Source: Oceanospirillum sp964342385
Lineage (GTDB): Bacteria > Pseudomonadota > Gammaproteobacteria > Pseudomonadales > Halomonadaceae
Length of the DNA stretch: 64,000 nt
Direction of reading: 5' to 3'
Assembly (NCBI GenBank): GCA_964342385.1
Contig: CAYFGP010000011.1
Coordinates: 1-64,000 of the forward strand
A program made the translations under genes and the position numbers. Shown here in pieces: positions 29,198-36,945 of this stretch (its first letter is position 1; each line of letters opens with the position of its first letter). The notes beneath the pieces were generated by a model that was not told where the DNA came from, did no database searches, and worked only from the letters and a program-made list of their open reading frames with translations.

Positions 29198-29291
29198 TAA
29201 GCAGTCACAAAAAGTTTCTCTTTCGCAAATGGCTTCATTTTTCAGCCGTTGGCCAAAAAATATCGAAATACATTTGTGTAATGTGTTTGCA
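29198..29291 (+). repeat. Palindromic intergenic repeat, copy D
   Basis: A 94-bp element: AAGTTTCTCTTTCGCAAATG, then CTTCATTTTTCAGCC, then TATCGAAATACATTTGTGTA. Very close to copy B. It occupies most of the spacer between the diguanylate cyclase and the N-acetyltransferase genes. Confidence 0.75.
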
Positions 29292-29399
29292 GACTAATAT
29301 TTCGGGTGATCTGGCAAAACACGCTGCACTAAACCCAGGTTAATTACCTGCTATTGCAATGACTTTAAGCTGAGCAAAACTGAATAACAAGGATTCACC

Positions 29400-30386
29400 A
29401 TGACTCAGCAAGCTATCGCCACATCCCAAACAAACAGTTTAGTGACAAGTGCAACAACAGGAGAAACGACAGCCACTCCGTTCTTATCGGAAACTGTAGA
29501 AATATCTGAAGCATTACAAAGTTACCTTCATGATCTGGATTTGCCCTTTACCAAAATGGATTTAGAGTTTGTCAATCAGTTGCACAGCCGTCATATCGCG
29601 CGCTACAGCTTTAACAGCTTAGCGGTTGTTCTAGGGCAGGAAATGCCTTTAGATCTGCCTCACCTGATCGATAAAATTGTCAAACGAGGCTTAGGAGGCT
29701 ACTGCTTTGAACACAACAAACTCAGCTTCGAGCTACTAAAAGCCTTGGGCTTTAAGGTTCGCCTGTTACTGGCACGAGTGATCTACAATCAGGAAAAAGA
29801 TGTGCCTCGTACCCACCGTATCACCCTGCTAGAACTGGATGATAAGGCTTATATCGTCGATACCGGTTTTGGCTCTCTGGGGCCACGTCATCCTGTTGAG
29901 CTAACCCCAGGAAAAGTCCAGCTGATTGGTGATGAAACATTTCGAATTCAGGCTAAGGCCCATGGGGAGTACGACCTTCAGGTTATCAAAGATGGGGAGT
30001 TTTTCTCGCTCTATCGCTTTGATCTCAATCGCTATACCGAAGCAGATTGTCTGACCGGGCATTTCTTTTCTCACCGTTATCCGCAAGCAGGGTTTGTTAA
30101 TAATCTGGTGGTGAGCTTAAAACAGACCGATACAGTATTTTCCTTACGTAACCATCAGCTGTTTGAGATCCATCAAGGAGAAACCCAGATCACCACCGTT
30201 GCCGACGCTGGGCACCTGTATCTGTTACTGAGTGACATGTTTAACCTGCCCATTGATCGAGCCGTCGCTGAGCATCTGTTTGAACGTTTTGTTCAACCTC
30301 AACTGCGCAGCACCGAAAGTGCAGAGAATGCAGAGGGTATAGAGAATGTAGAGAAAGCAGATAGTTCAAAGAAAGTCAGCCAGTAA
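29400..30386 (+). CDS. nat: Arylamine N-acetyltransferase
   Basis: A 328-aa protein. The Cys-His-Asp triad of the family is visible: C102 in GGYCFEHN, H139 in RTHRITL and D154 in VDTGFGS. These enzymes transfer acetyl groups from acetyl-CoA to arylamines or hydrazines. It is longer than the usual about 275-285 aa because of a Ser/Thr/Ala-rich N-terminal extension (about 1-35) and a charged C-terminal tail built from repeated AEN/EGIENVEKA-like units (about 308-325). RBS AAGGA lies before the ATG. It is followed after 24 bp by the EamA transporter gene, then by a Crp-type regulator overlapping it. The three form a likely operon, possibly for handling or exporting an aromatic compound (inference). 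Confidence 0.9.
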   Translation: MTQQAIATSQTNSLVTSATTGETTATPFLSETVEISEALQSYLHDLDLPFTKMDLEFVNQLHSRHIARYSFNSLAVVLGQEMPLDLPHLIDKIVKRGLGGYCFEHNKLSFELLKALGFKVRLLLARVIYNQEKDVPRTHRITLLELDDKAYIVDTGFGSLGPRHPVELTPGKVQLIGDETFRIQAKAHGEYDLQVIKDGEFFSLYRFDLNRYTEADCLTGHFFSHRYPQAGFVNNLVVSLKQTDTVFSLRNHQLFEIHQGETQITTVADAGHLYLLLSDMFNLPIDRAVAEHLFERFVQPQLRSTESAENAEGIENVEKADSSKKVSQ

Positions 30387-30410
30387 GCAGGAACTGAGCG
30401 GGGATAACGT

Positions 30411-31478
30411 ATGAAACAACTGATATTACTCACTCTCTGGGCCTGGCTGATGGCATCCTCTTTTGTGGTATCGAGCAAAATAGTGCCCTATTCACCACCA
30501 TTGGCCACCACAGGACTACGCTTTGCCCTGGCTCTGCTGGTGATATTGCCTGTTTTATGGCTGCTAAAGGCCAGACAGATCAGTCAGGAGCAATATTGTG
30601 CAATCCAAAAAACGGCCACGCATAAACAAGTTCTCAAACAACTTTGCACCGAGCTGATGCAAAAACAGATATTGCTGCCCTATCTGTTTATCAGCGCCAG
30701 CCTAGTGATCTTTTTTATCGGTATGTTTAAAGCCCTTGAAACCACAACGGCACTGAATACGTCTGTAATCTATACCCTGTTACCATTGATTGGTCTGTTA
30801 ATCAGCCGACTGTGGTTAAAAGAGCAGATTAGCCTTGGCAAACTCACAGGCTTTGTGATGGGTAGTCTGGCAGCACTGACACTGCTGTTTTCCAGTAAAG
30901 GAAGCGGTCCTTTAACATGGAACTCAGGCGATCTACTGTTTTTTGTCTCAGCGCTGTTTCTGGCTCTACATGTTGTTGCAGTTCAAAAATGGGGCTCTCG
31001 AGTAGAGCCTCTAACCGGTGCTTTTCTGATTGTTTTCCTGGGCTGCGTGTTACTGCTTCCACTTGTCTTATTTAGCGGTAGTCTTAAACAAGTACAGTGG
31101 GCTGAGGCCAACTTCTGGCTCTACTATCTGCATCTAACCTTGTTCACTACTGTGCTGACTTTTGTCCTGCAACAATGGCTGGTAAAACATGCAGGAGCTA
31201 ATAAGCTATTGGCGTTTTCCTATACCATTCCTTTGTGGGTAGCACTTTATAATGCCGTAGTTTTTGCCAGCTCTACACTCGATACCTTGAAGCCAACCCC
31301 TTTAAATTCCAATACCTTGAAGCTAGATATCTTGAACCAAGCGGGACAAATTTTGTCCGATCAGTTTACTATGGGCTTCTATCTGGGAGTAATTCTACTG
31401 CTACTGGCCCTATCACTGATTATGGGTATCAAGGTTTCGCTAAAGGACGGCTATGGACAAAAGGCAGCTACAAAATAG
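30411..31478 (+). CDS. EamA/DMT family transporter
   Basis: A 355-aa protein with about ten hydrophobic segments in two EamA repeats. The first repeat includes LRFALALLVILPVLWLL and the second GDLLFFVSALFLALHVVAV. Family members export metabolites such as amino acids or purines. It is longer than the usual 290-310 aa because of two hydrophilic insertions, one near residues 58-85 and one near 285-315 (DTLKPTPLNSNTLKLDILNQ). In the second, the DNA string ATACCTTGAAGC occurs twice in frame, 39 bp apart. Its 3' end overlaps the Crp-type gene by 26 bp, implying coupled expression. Substrate unknown. Confidence 0.85.
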   Translation: MKQLILLTLWAWLMASSFVVSSKIVPYSPPLATTGLRFALALLVILPVLWLLKARQISQEQYCAIQKTATHKQVLKQLCTELMQKQILLPYLFISASLVIFFIGMFKALETTTALNTSVIYTLLPLIGLLISRLWLKEQISLGKLTGFVMGSLAALTLLFSSKGSGPLTWNSGDLLFFVSALFLALHVVAVQKWGSRVEPLTGAFLIVFLGCVLLLPLVLFSGSLKQVQWAEANFWLYYLHLTLFTTVLTFVLQQWLVKHAGANKLLAFSYTIPLWVALYNAVVFASSTLDTLKPTPLNSNTLKLDILNQAGQILSDQFTMGFYLGVILLLLALSLIMGIKVSLKDGYGQKAATK

Positions 31479-32118
31479 TTTTCAACGTTATCTGGACAAA
31501 AGTTACCAGCAAGACTTTCAGGCTAAAGGCTATTCTGGCAGTCATGACGGTAATCAGGAAATTAAAGATCAAAAAATCACTGACCATCAAATAGACTGGA
31601 ACAAGCTAACACTTGAACCTCAGATCAAGCATTTGGCTAAGGGAGAGTATCTGTTTCAACAGGGTGAAAGTGCCGCCAATCTGTACTTTCTCTGTTACGG
31701 CCTGGTGCGTTATGTCAGCCTGTCTGAAGAGGGCAAGGAGTTTACCCAGTCTTTTGCTGCTGCTCCCAGAATCGTGGGCTCAACCCGGGCGATGGTACGC
31801 CAGTCCCCTGCTCTATTCAGTATCGAGGTATTAGAGGATGCACTGGTACTGGAATATCCCTGGGATGAGTTTTATCAGCAGATGAGCCAGTGCCCCAGCT
31901 TCTTACTGACCTATATCCATCTGCTGGAACAGCTGTTTATTGGTAAGGAAGAGCGGGAAAACGCTCTGGTAAAACACAGTGCTGAAAGGCGTTACCTAGA
32001 CTTTATCAGTCAGTTCTCCGATCTGGAGAAACGTATCCCGCTGCAATATATCGCCTCTTATATCGGTATTACCCCGGTTGCCCTGAGTCGCATTCGCAAT
32101 CGTCTGAAGCAGCAGTAA
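31453..32118 (+). CDS. Crp/Fnr family transcriptional regulator
   Basis: A 221-aa protein. A variable N-terminus (1-50) is followed by a cyclic-nucleotide-binding fold (about 55-165; LAKGEYLFQQGESAANLYFLCYGLV) and a C-terminal winged helix-turn-helix (about 180-220; LQYIASYIGITPVALSRIRNRL). There is no N-terminal cysteine cluster, so it is not an oxygen-sensing FNR, and the cAMP-contacting RS pair is not evident. The start overlaps the end of the transporter gene by 26 bp, which suggests translational coupling and that this regulator controls the same operon (inference). Confidence 0.88.
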   Translation: MDKRQLQNSFQRYLDKSYQQDFQAKGYSGSHDGNQEIKDQKITDHQIDWNKLTLEPQIKHLAKGEYLFQQGESAANLYFLCYGLVRYVSLSEEGKEFTQSFAAAPRIVGSTRAMVRQSPALFSIEVLEDALVLEYPWDEFYQQMSQCPSFLLTYIHLLEQLFIGKEERENALVKHSAERRYLDFISQFSDLEKRIPLQYIASYIGITPVALSRIRNRLKQQ

Positions 32119-32257
32119 TTACATTTATATTATCCGCGACCGCTGAATCCCAGCCGTTAAAAGCCCCAGAAAAGGGTGAAATAAACCTTAGCCAGGCTTG
32201 GCAGCCGGTCAGCAATCGGTAGAATAGCCCGCTTGCTGACACAGGCCTGAAGGTATT

Positions 32258-33193
32258 ATGGAATTAGAAGCACTGCCCGTTTTAAAACAACATCTGGAAT
32301 CTGCTCTGGAAAACCCACCGACAGAAGTTCGTCGTCTGTTTCATGGCCGTGGCCGCAGCTGGCCAGGATTGGAACAAATCACCGTGGATTGGCTTCAAGG
32401 CCAGGTGCTGGTTTCTCTATTTAAAGAACCTTCAGAAGAATTTCTGACTGCCCTGCAAAATAATCTGACAGCACTCACCCAACAAGATTACTGGGCTAAT
32501 ACCGGTGCGACATCTCTACTCCTGCAGCATAGAGCCCGACAAGGCTCCCCAACGGAAGTCATTTGGGGTGAATTGAGTGAATCTCAGCAGGTGATTGAAA
32601 GCGGCCTGAAATACCAGCTGGATCTGGGTCGTAATCAAAACAATGGCCTGTTTCTGGATATGCGTTTTGGCCGTGATTGGGTACGAGAACAGTCTCAGGG
32701 CAAACGTGTCCTGAATCTGTTTGCTTATACCTGTGGTTTTTCTATCGCCGCCATTGCTGGTGGTGCCGATCATGTGGTTAATCTGGATATGGCCAAAGCG
32801 ATGCTAAACCGTGGCCGTGAAAATCACCGCTTAAACGAGCATGATCTGAAAAAAGTCAGCTTTATGGGTCACGACCTGTTCAAATCCTGGGGCAAAGTCC
32901 GTAAATACGGTCCCTATGATCTGATTATTATCGATCCGCCTAGCTTCCAAAAAGGCAGCTTTGCCCTGACCAAGGACTATCAGAAAATACTGCGTCGTCT
33001 ACCAGAGTTACTAACGGAATCAGGTACCGTATTGGCCTGTGTTAACGACCCGGCAGTAACCTCGCAGTTTCTGATTGATGGTATGGCCGCTGAAGCCCCT
33101 GAACTGAAGTTTGAACGCCGCCTGGATAATCCACCGGAGTTTCCCGATATTGATCCAGAAGGTGATCTGAAGGCCCTGATCTTTCAACGCTAG
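32258..33193 (+). CDS. Class I SAM-dependent methyltransferase, RlmI-like
   Basis: A 311-aa protein of the Methyltrans_SAM family related to the 23S rRNA m5C methyltransferases RlmI/RlmK. It has the LDLGRNQNNGLFLDMR lead-in, SAM motif I as VLNLFAYTCGFSIAA, the acidic residue NLDMAKAML and motif IV IIIDPPSFQKG. The PUA domain of RlmI is missing; the N-terminal about 110 residues are distinct. RNA is the likely substrate, but the site cannot be named. RBS is weak; the ATG at 32258 follows AAGGTATT. Confidence 0.85.
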   Translation: MELEALPVLKQHLESALENPPTEVRRLFHGRGRSWPGLEQITVDWLQGQVLVSLFKEPSEEFLTALQNNLTALTQQDYWANTGATSLLLQHRARQGSPTEVIWGELSESQQVIESGLKYQLDLGRNQNNGLFLDMRFGRDWVREQSQGKRVLNLFAYTCGFSIAAIAGGADHVVNLDMAKAMLNRGRENHRLNEHDLKKVSFMGHDLFKSWGKVRKYGPYDLIIIDPPSFQKGSFALTKDYQKILRRLPELLTESGTVLACVNDPAVTSQFLIDGMAAEAPELKFERRLDNPPEFPDIDPEGDLKALIFQR

Positions 33194-33333
33194 ACTGGTA
33201 AAAGCCCAAATAAGGTTGAAGTTGAAGGTGAGAGCGAATGCAAAGGTGACGATAAAGGCCAAAGCCAATTATCACTAAAACACCCGCTCTAATACCAACA
33301 CTCATCAATATCAACAAAGCCTCAAGACCAACA

Positions 33334-33360
33334 AAGCCCCGAACCGAATGGCCGGGGCTT
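33334..33360. terminator. Terminator between methyltransferase and SLC13 genes
   Basis: Stem AAGCCCCG / CGGGGCTT with an 11-nt loop, A-rich on the left and moderately T-rich on the right. It is placed between two convergent genes. Confidence 0.55.
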
Positions 33361-33436
33361 CGTTATTTAACGGGATAGATAATAGCGGCTATGGGTTACT
33401 TAGTAGCCTTTATCCAAATTATCTGGAAAACCCGCA

Positions 33437-34879
33437 TTAAAATGCAAAGATCGTTGGCACAACTACGATAGTTACCAGTGTGATCAAGGCAATTGCAATC
33501 AGGTTCAGCACAAAACCCGCACGCATCATATCGCGAATTTTGATCATACCCGAGCCAAATACAATCGCGTTTGGAGGCGTTGCCACCGGCATCATAAAGG
33601 CACAACTTGCTGCCATCGCCGCAGGTACCACCCAAACCAGAGGCGTTCCGGCAATAGACTCAGCTACTGGGCCTAACAGAGGCAGGAAACCAGCAGCAGT
33701 CGCGGTATTACTGGTAATCTCGGTCAGGAAGGTAATCAGTGCTGTCACTAAAAGCACACCTGCGATCAGTGGAATAGCACTCGCACCTTGGATCTGCAGC
33801 GCGATAAACTCCGCCAGACCAGAACTCTTGATCTGTGCGGCCAGAGTTAAACCACCACCAAACAGAATCAGGATACCCCAAGGCACTTTTTTCGCACTTT
33901 CCCAATCCAGCACACGTTCATTACTACCTGATTTCACCGGCAGGGTGAACAGCAGAATAGCAGCGGCGATAGCGATACCGGTATCGGACAGAGATAAGCC
34001 AGTCAGTTTGCCGATATAAGGACGGAATACCCAGCACAACGCCGCAAATAGGAAGATATACAGCACCTTCTTCTCACCAGCACTCATGACACCCAGTTCG
34101 CTCAGTTGCTGCTTAAAGACAGATTTCGCACTAACCTCACCGGTTTGATCCACTTTGTAACTCACCTTAGTCAGCCAGAACCAGCAGATGCCCAGCATCA
34201 CTATAGACAGCGGTAAGCCTACCATCATCCACTCGGCAAAACCGATCTCAATCTGGTAGCTGTCAGACAGATAAGCGGCCATCAGGGCATTCGGTGGTGT
34301 ACCGATCAGGGTCGCGATACCACCGATACTGGCACCATAGGCAATGGACAACAGTAACGCCTTAGCAAAACTCTCGTTGTCCGGATTTTTATCTTTAACG
34401 ATCTGAATCACCGACAGGGCAATCGGCATCATCATCACTGCAGTCGCAGTATTGGACATCCACATCGACAGGAAAGCCGTTACCAGCATCATACCCAAAA
34501 TCTGGATACTAGGCAGACTACCCGCCGCCAGCATAGTGGTCAGTGCAATACGCTTATGCAGATGCCATTTTTCCATGGCAATCGAGATTAAAAAGCCCCC
34601 AAGGAAAAGGAAAATCAATGGGTGGGCATAGGGGGCAGAAACGGTCTTAATACCCGCGATACCAGCCAAAGGCACCACAAGCAGAGGTAATAAAGAAGCG
34701 GCGGGAATCGGCACAGCTTCGGTAATCCACCAACTGGCCATCCAGAATGCCAGCCCAGCGGTTCTCCAGGCTTCGGTTGATAGGCCGTCAAACGGTGAAT
34801 CCATCACCAGGGTCATTAACATTACGGCTGGTCCAAGTAGCAGGCTTAGCCACGGTGTCTTTTTATTGTTGTCACTCAT
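33437..34879 (-). CDS. SLC13/DASS family sodium:dicarboxylate symporter
   Basis: A 480-aa membrane protein with 11-12 hydrophobic segments in two inverted repeats. The DASS signatures are visible: the SNT-type motif in MSNTATAVMMMPIALSV and in TSNTATAAGFLPLLGP, and the C-terminal ATPPNAIVFGSG. It imports C4-dicarboxylates with sodium. The frame opens at 34888, but the ATG at 34879 (MSDNNKK) follows GAGGA at suitable distance. A sigma-54 promoter and paired dyads upstream, and the adjacent dctB-dctD genes, indicate control by that two-component system. Confidence 0.9.
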   Translation of the reverse strand: MSDNNKKTPWLSLLLGPAVMLMTLVMDSPFDGLSTEAWRTAGLAFWMASWWITEAVPIPAASLLPLLVVPLAGIAGIKTVSAPYAHPLIFLFLGGFLISIAMEKWHLHKRIALTTMLAAGSLPSIQILGMMLVTAFLSMWMSNTATAVMMMPIALSVIQIVKDKNPDNESFAKALLLSIAYGASIGGIATLIGTPPNALMAAYLSDSYQIEIGFAEWMMVGLPLSIVMLGICWFWLTKVSYKVDQTGEVSAKSVFKQQLSELGVMSAGEKKVLYIFLFAALCWVFRPYIGKLTGLSLSDTGIAIAAAILLFTLPVKSGSNERVLDWESAKKVPWGILILFGGGLTLAAQIKSSGLAEFIALQIQGASAIPLIAGVLLVTALITFLTEITSNTATAAGFLPLLGPVAESIAGTPLVWVVPAAMAASCAFMMPVATPPNAIVFGSGMIKIRDMMRAGFVLNLIAIALITLVTIVVVPTIFAF

Positions 34880-34994
34880 TGTCAGCAATCCTCAAAACTT
34901 CAAGCACGCTATCCCTGCGTGTATTGGTCAGATAAGTGTGTTGATCTCTTCGAGCAAAGTCCCAGTACCCTGCTCTACTCCCATTACTCAACAC

Positions 34995-35009
34995 GCAAAT
35001 TGATTGCCA
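34995..35009 (-). promoter_or_regulatory. Sigma-54 promoter of the SLC13 gene
   Basis: On the minus strand the sequence is TGGCAATCAATTTGC. It has the GG and GC dinucleotides exactly ten bases apart, as in the -24/-12 consensus TGGCAC-N5-TTGC, with one mismatch. It lies about 115 bp upstream of the SLC13 start. Confidence 0.7.
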
Positions 35010-35087
35010 GACCTTATGATTTGATTTTTATTCTTTAAATTCAAATAGTTAAAAACACAATGATATTTTTCATCAGAAAAAAGTATG

Positions 35088-35135
35088 GATTCCCACACAA
35101 AAAACTCAGCTGGAAAATCACTTTTTCCACACAAA
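35088..35135 (-). promoter_or_regulatory. Paired dyads, candidate DctD activator sites
   Basis: Two related sites 34 bp apart, TTCCCACACAAA (35090) and TTTCCACACAAA (35124), each inside a TGG...CCA dyad (TGGATTCCCA; TGGAAAA-TCAC-TTTTTCCA). They lie about 80-130 bp upstream of the sigma-54 promoter, a usual position for an activator of this type. Confidence 0.45.
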
Positions 35136-35204
35136 TATTTAGCAATGGGAAGGCTCAGCGATCTCATTTGGCTTAAGAGCAAACAATAATACCTGTCCTA
35201 TCTA

Positions 35205-35455
35205 CGAAGTGAGGCTTGTGTAGGTTGGGTAGAGCGACGGTAAGATATTGATTAATAAAGAAGATATTGCCTCGCGAAACCCAACATGGACTCGCGATCA
35301 CTTACAAATCGAATTAGGATGCAATAGTGGTGATGTAAACAATCTCGTATCGGGAGTACGCCAATCTGCCGTTGGGTTTCGTGGATCAAAGCCATTAACA
35401 ATCAAATAGTTATGATATGCCGCTCTACCCAACTTACACGAGCCTCACTCCGAGT
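35205..35455. repeat. Large palindromic repeat, two inverted ~80-bp arms
   Basis: The left arm (35205-35285) and the inverted right arm (35371-35455) share GTGAGGCT, GTTGGGTAGAGCG and the CGAAACCCAAC end, separated by an 85-bp spacer. Each arm is itself a hairpin bounded by GTTGGGT and ACCCAAC. The element fills the gap between the dctD stop and the SLC13 control region, and may insulate the two genes. Confidence 0.7.
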
Positions 35456-35494
35456 CAGACTTAGGCTTCACATCAAATGCAGAGTTTTGTTCGG

Positions 35495-36940
35495 TTAATC
35501 TTTAATATAATTGCTACGGTCCAGACCATATTTCGCCATCTTGTCGTAGAAGGTTTTTCTCGGCAGTTTCAGCAGCTCTAGCGTCTTTTTGACGGAGCCC
35601 GAGTTCTGTCGTAGCCCATCTTCAATCACGGATTGCTCGTAGAAGGCCACCTTCTCTGCCAAGCTCAGGTCACTATCAATGGAAGGGATTTCAGTGGTGG
35701 TATTAAGTTGAATGCCGGTTCCTAGCAACACATGACGTTCGGCTACATTACGCAGTTCCCGCACATTACCCGGCCAGTCATAATTTAACAGCTGCTGTTG
35801 GCTATCGCCGTCCAGGGCACACAGGGGTTTATGGAAACGATTGGCAGCGATAGAACTAAAGTGCTTAAACAGCAGCGGGATATCGGCTTTGCGGCTTCTT
35901 AAAGGTGGGATTTCAACCATAACCAGATTTAAGCGGTAATAGAGATCGGCACGAAACTCGCCTTTATCAGCCAATTCCAATAGATCAATTTTGGTTGCTG
36001 CCACAATACGAATATCCAGCTCAACGGCATCATTACTGCCGACAGGTGTAACTTTGCGCTCCTCTAATACCCGTAGCAGTTTTGCCTGCATCGCCATCGG
36101 CATCGCTTCGATCTCATCCAGAAAAACCGTGCCGCCATTGGCAAACTCGAATTTACCGGCCCTATCTTCTGTCGCACCGGTAAAAGCACCTTTTTTCGCG
36201 CCAAACAGCTCACTTTCGATCAGATTTTCCGGGATAGCCGCACAGTTCAACGCCATAAAGTTGGCATCTCTGCGTTGGCTATGATCATGTAAGAAACGAG
36301 CCACTAGCTCTTTACCGGTCCCCGTCTCGCCATGAATCAGCACATCGGCTGGGGTATCAACCACTGCATTTAATAACTGCAGCATCTCATGCATGGCTGG
36401 GGTGTCCCCTAAAATTCTGACTCCGGGGCCATGGCTTTGAGCTTTGCTCTGTTCAACCTGTTCTTTCAATAAACGGTTTTCTAATACCAAGCGGCGTTTA
36501 TCCAATGCCCTGGCAACACAATCCAACAGGTTTTCATTAATCGGCTTTTCGAGGAAATCATAAGCGCCCTTATGCATCGCATCTACCGCCATCGCTACAT
36601 CAGCATAACCAGTTAGCAGGACAACGGGCAGTTCACTATCAAAACTCTGCACCTGCTGTAACAACGCAATACCATCCATATGTGGCATGTTGATATCAGA
36701 GATGACAATGCCTGCAAAATCCCGCCCTAATCGATCAAGAGCCGTTAAGGCACTGGTAAAGCAGGTCACTCGATAGCCTTCTAACTCCAGCAACTGCTTG
36801 AGTGAATCCCGAATAATGGCTTCATCATCAATCACCGCAATATGATTCACCATCAGTGCCTGATTAGCTTGAATCTCGCCATCTTGCGTATCACTGCCAG
36901 AGTTTTTAGCCATAGAGTCATTGGCTGGAGAAATAGACAT
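35495..36940 (-). CDS. dctD: Sigma-54 response regulator, DctD type
   Basis: A 481-aa protein. Receiver domain (about 32-150) with Asp in VISDINMPHMDG and Lys in FLEKPI. AAA+ domain (about 180-400) with Walker A GETGTGKE and the sigma-54-contacting GAFTGA loop. C-terminal Fis-type helix-turn-helix (about 440-475; TLELLKLPRKTFYDKMAKYG). When phosphorylated by DctB it activates sigma-54 RNA polymerase. It begins 5 bp after the dctB stop, so the pair is an operon. The likely target is the SLC13 gene just downstream on the same strand. Confidence 0.93.
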   Translation of the reverse strand: MSISPANDSMAKNSGSDTQDGEIQANQALMVNHIAVIDDEAIIRDSLKQLLELEGYRVTCFTSALTALDRLGRDFAGIVISDINMPHMDGIALLQQVQSFDSELPVVLLTGYADVAMAVDAMHKGAYDFLEKPINENLLDCVARALDKRRLVLENRLLKEQVEQSKAQSHGPGVRILGDTPAMHEMLQLLNAVVDTPADVLIHGETGTGKELVARFLHDHSQRRDANFMALNCAAIPENLIESELFGAKKGAFTGATEDRAGKFEFANGGTVFLDEIEAMPMAMQAKLLRVLEERKVTPVGSNDAVELDIRIVAATKIDLLELADKGEFRADLYYRLNLVMVEIPPLRSRKADIPLLFKHFSSIAANRFHKPLCALDGDSQQQLLNYDWPGNVRELRNVAERHVLLGTGIQLNTTTEIPSIDSDLSLAEKVAFYEQSVIEDGLRQNSGSVKKTLELLKLPRKTFYDKMAKYGLDRSNYIKD

Positions 36941-36945
36941 CAGTG

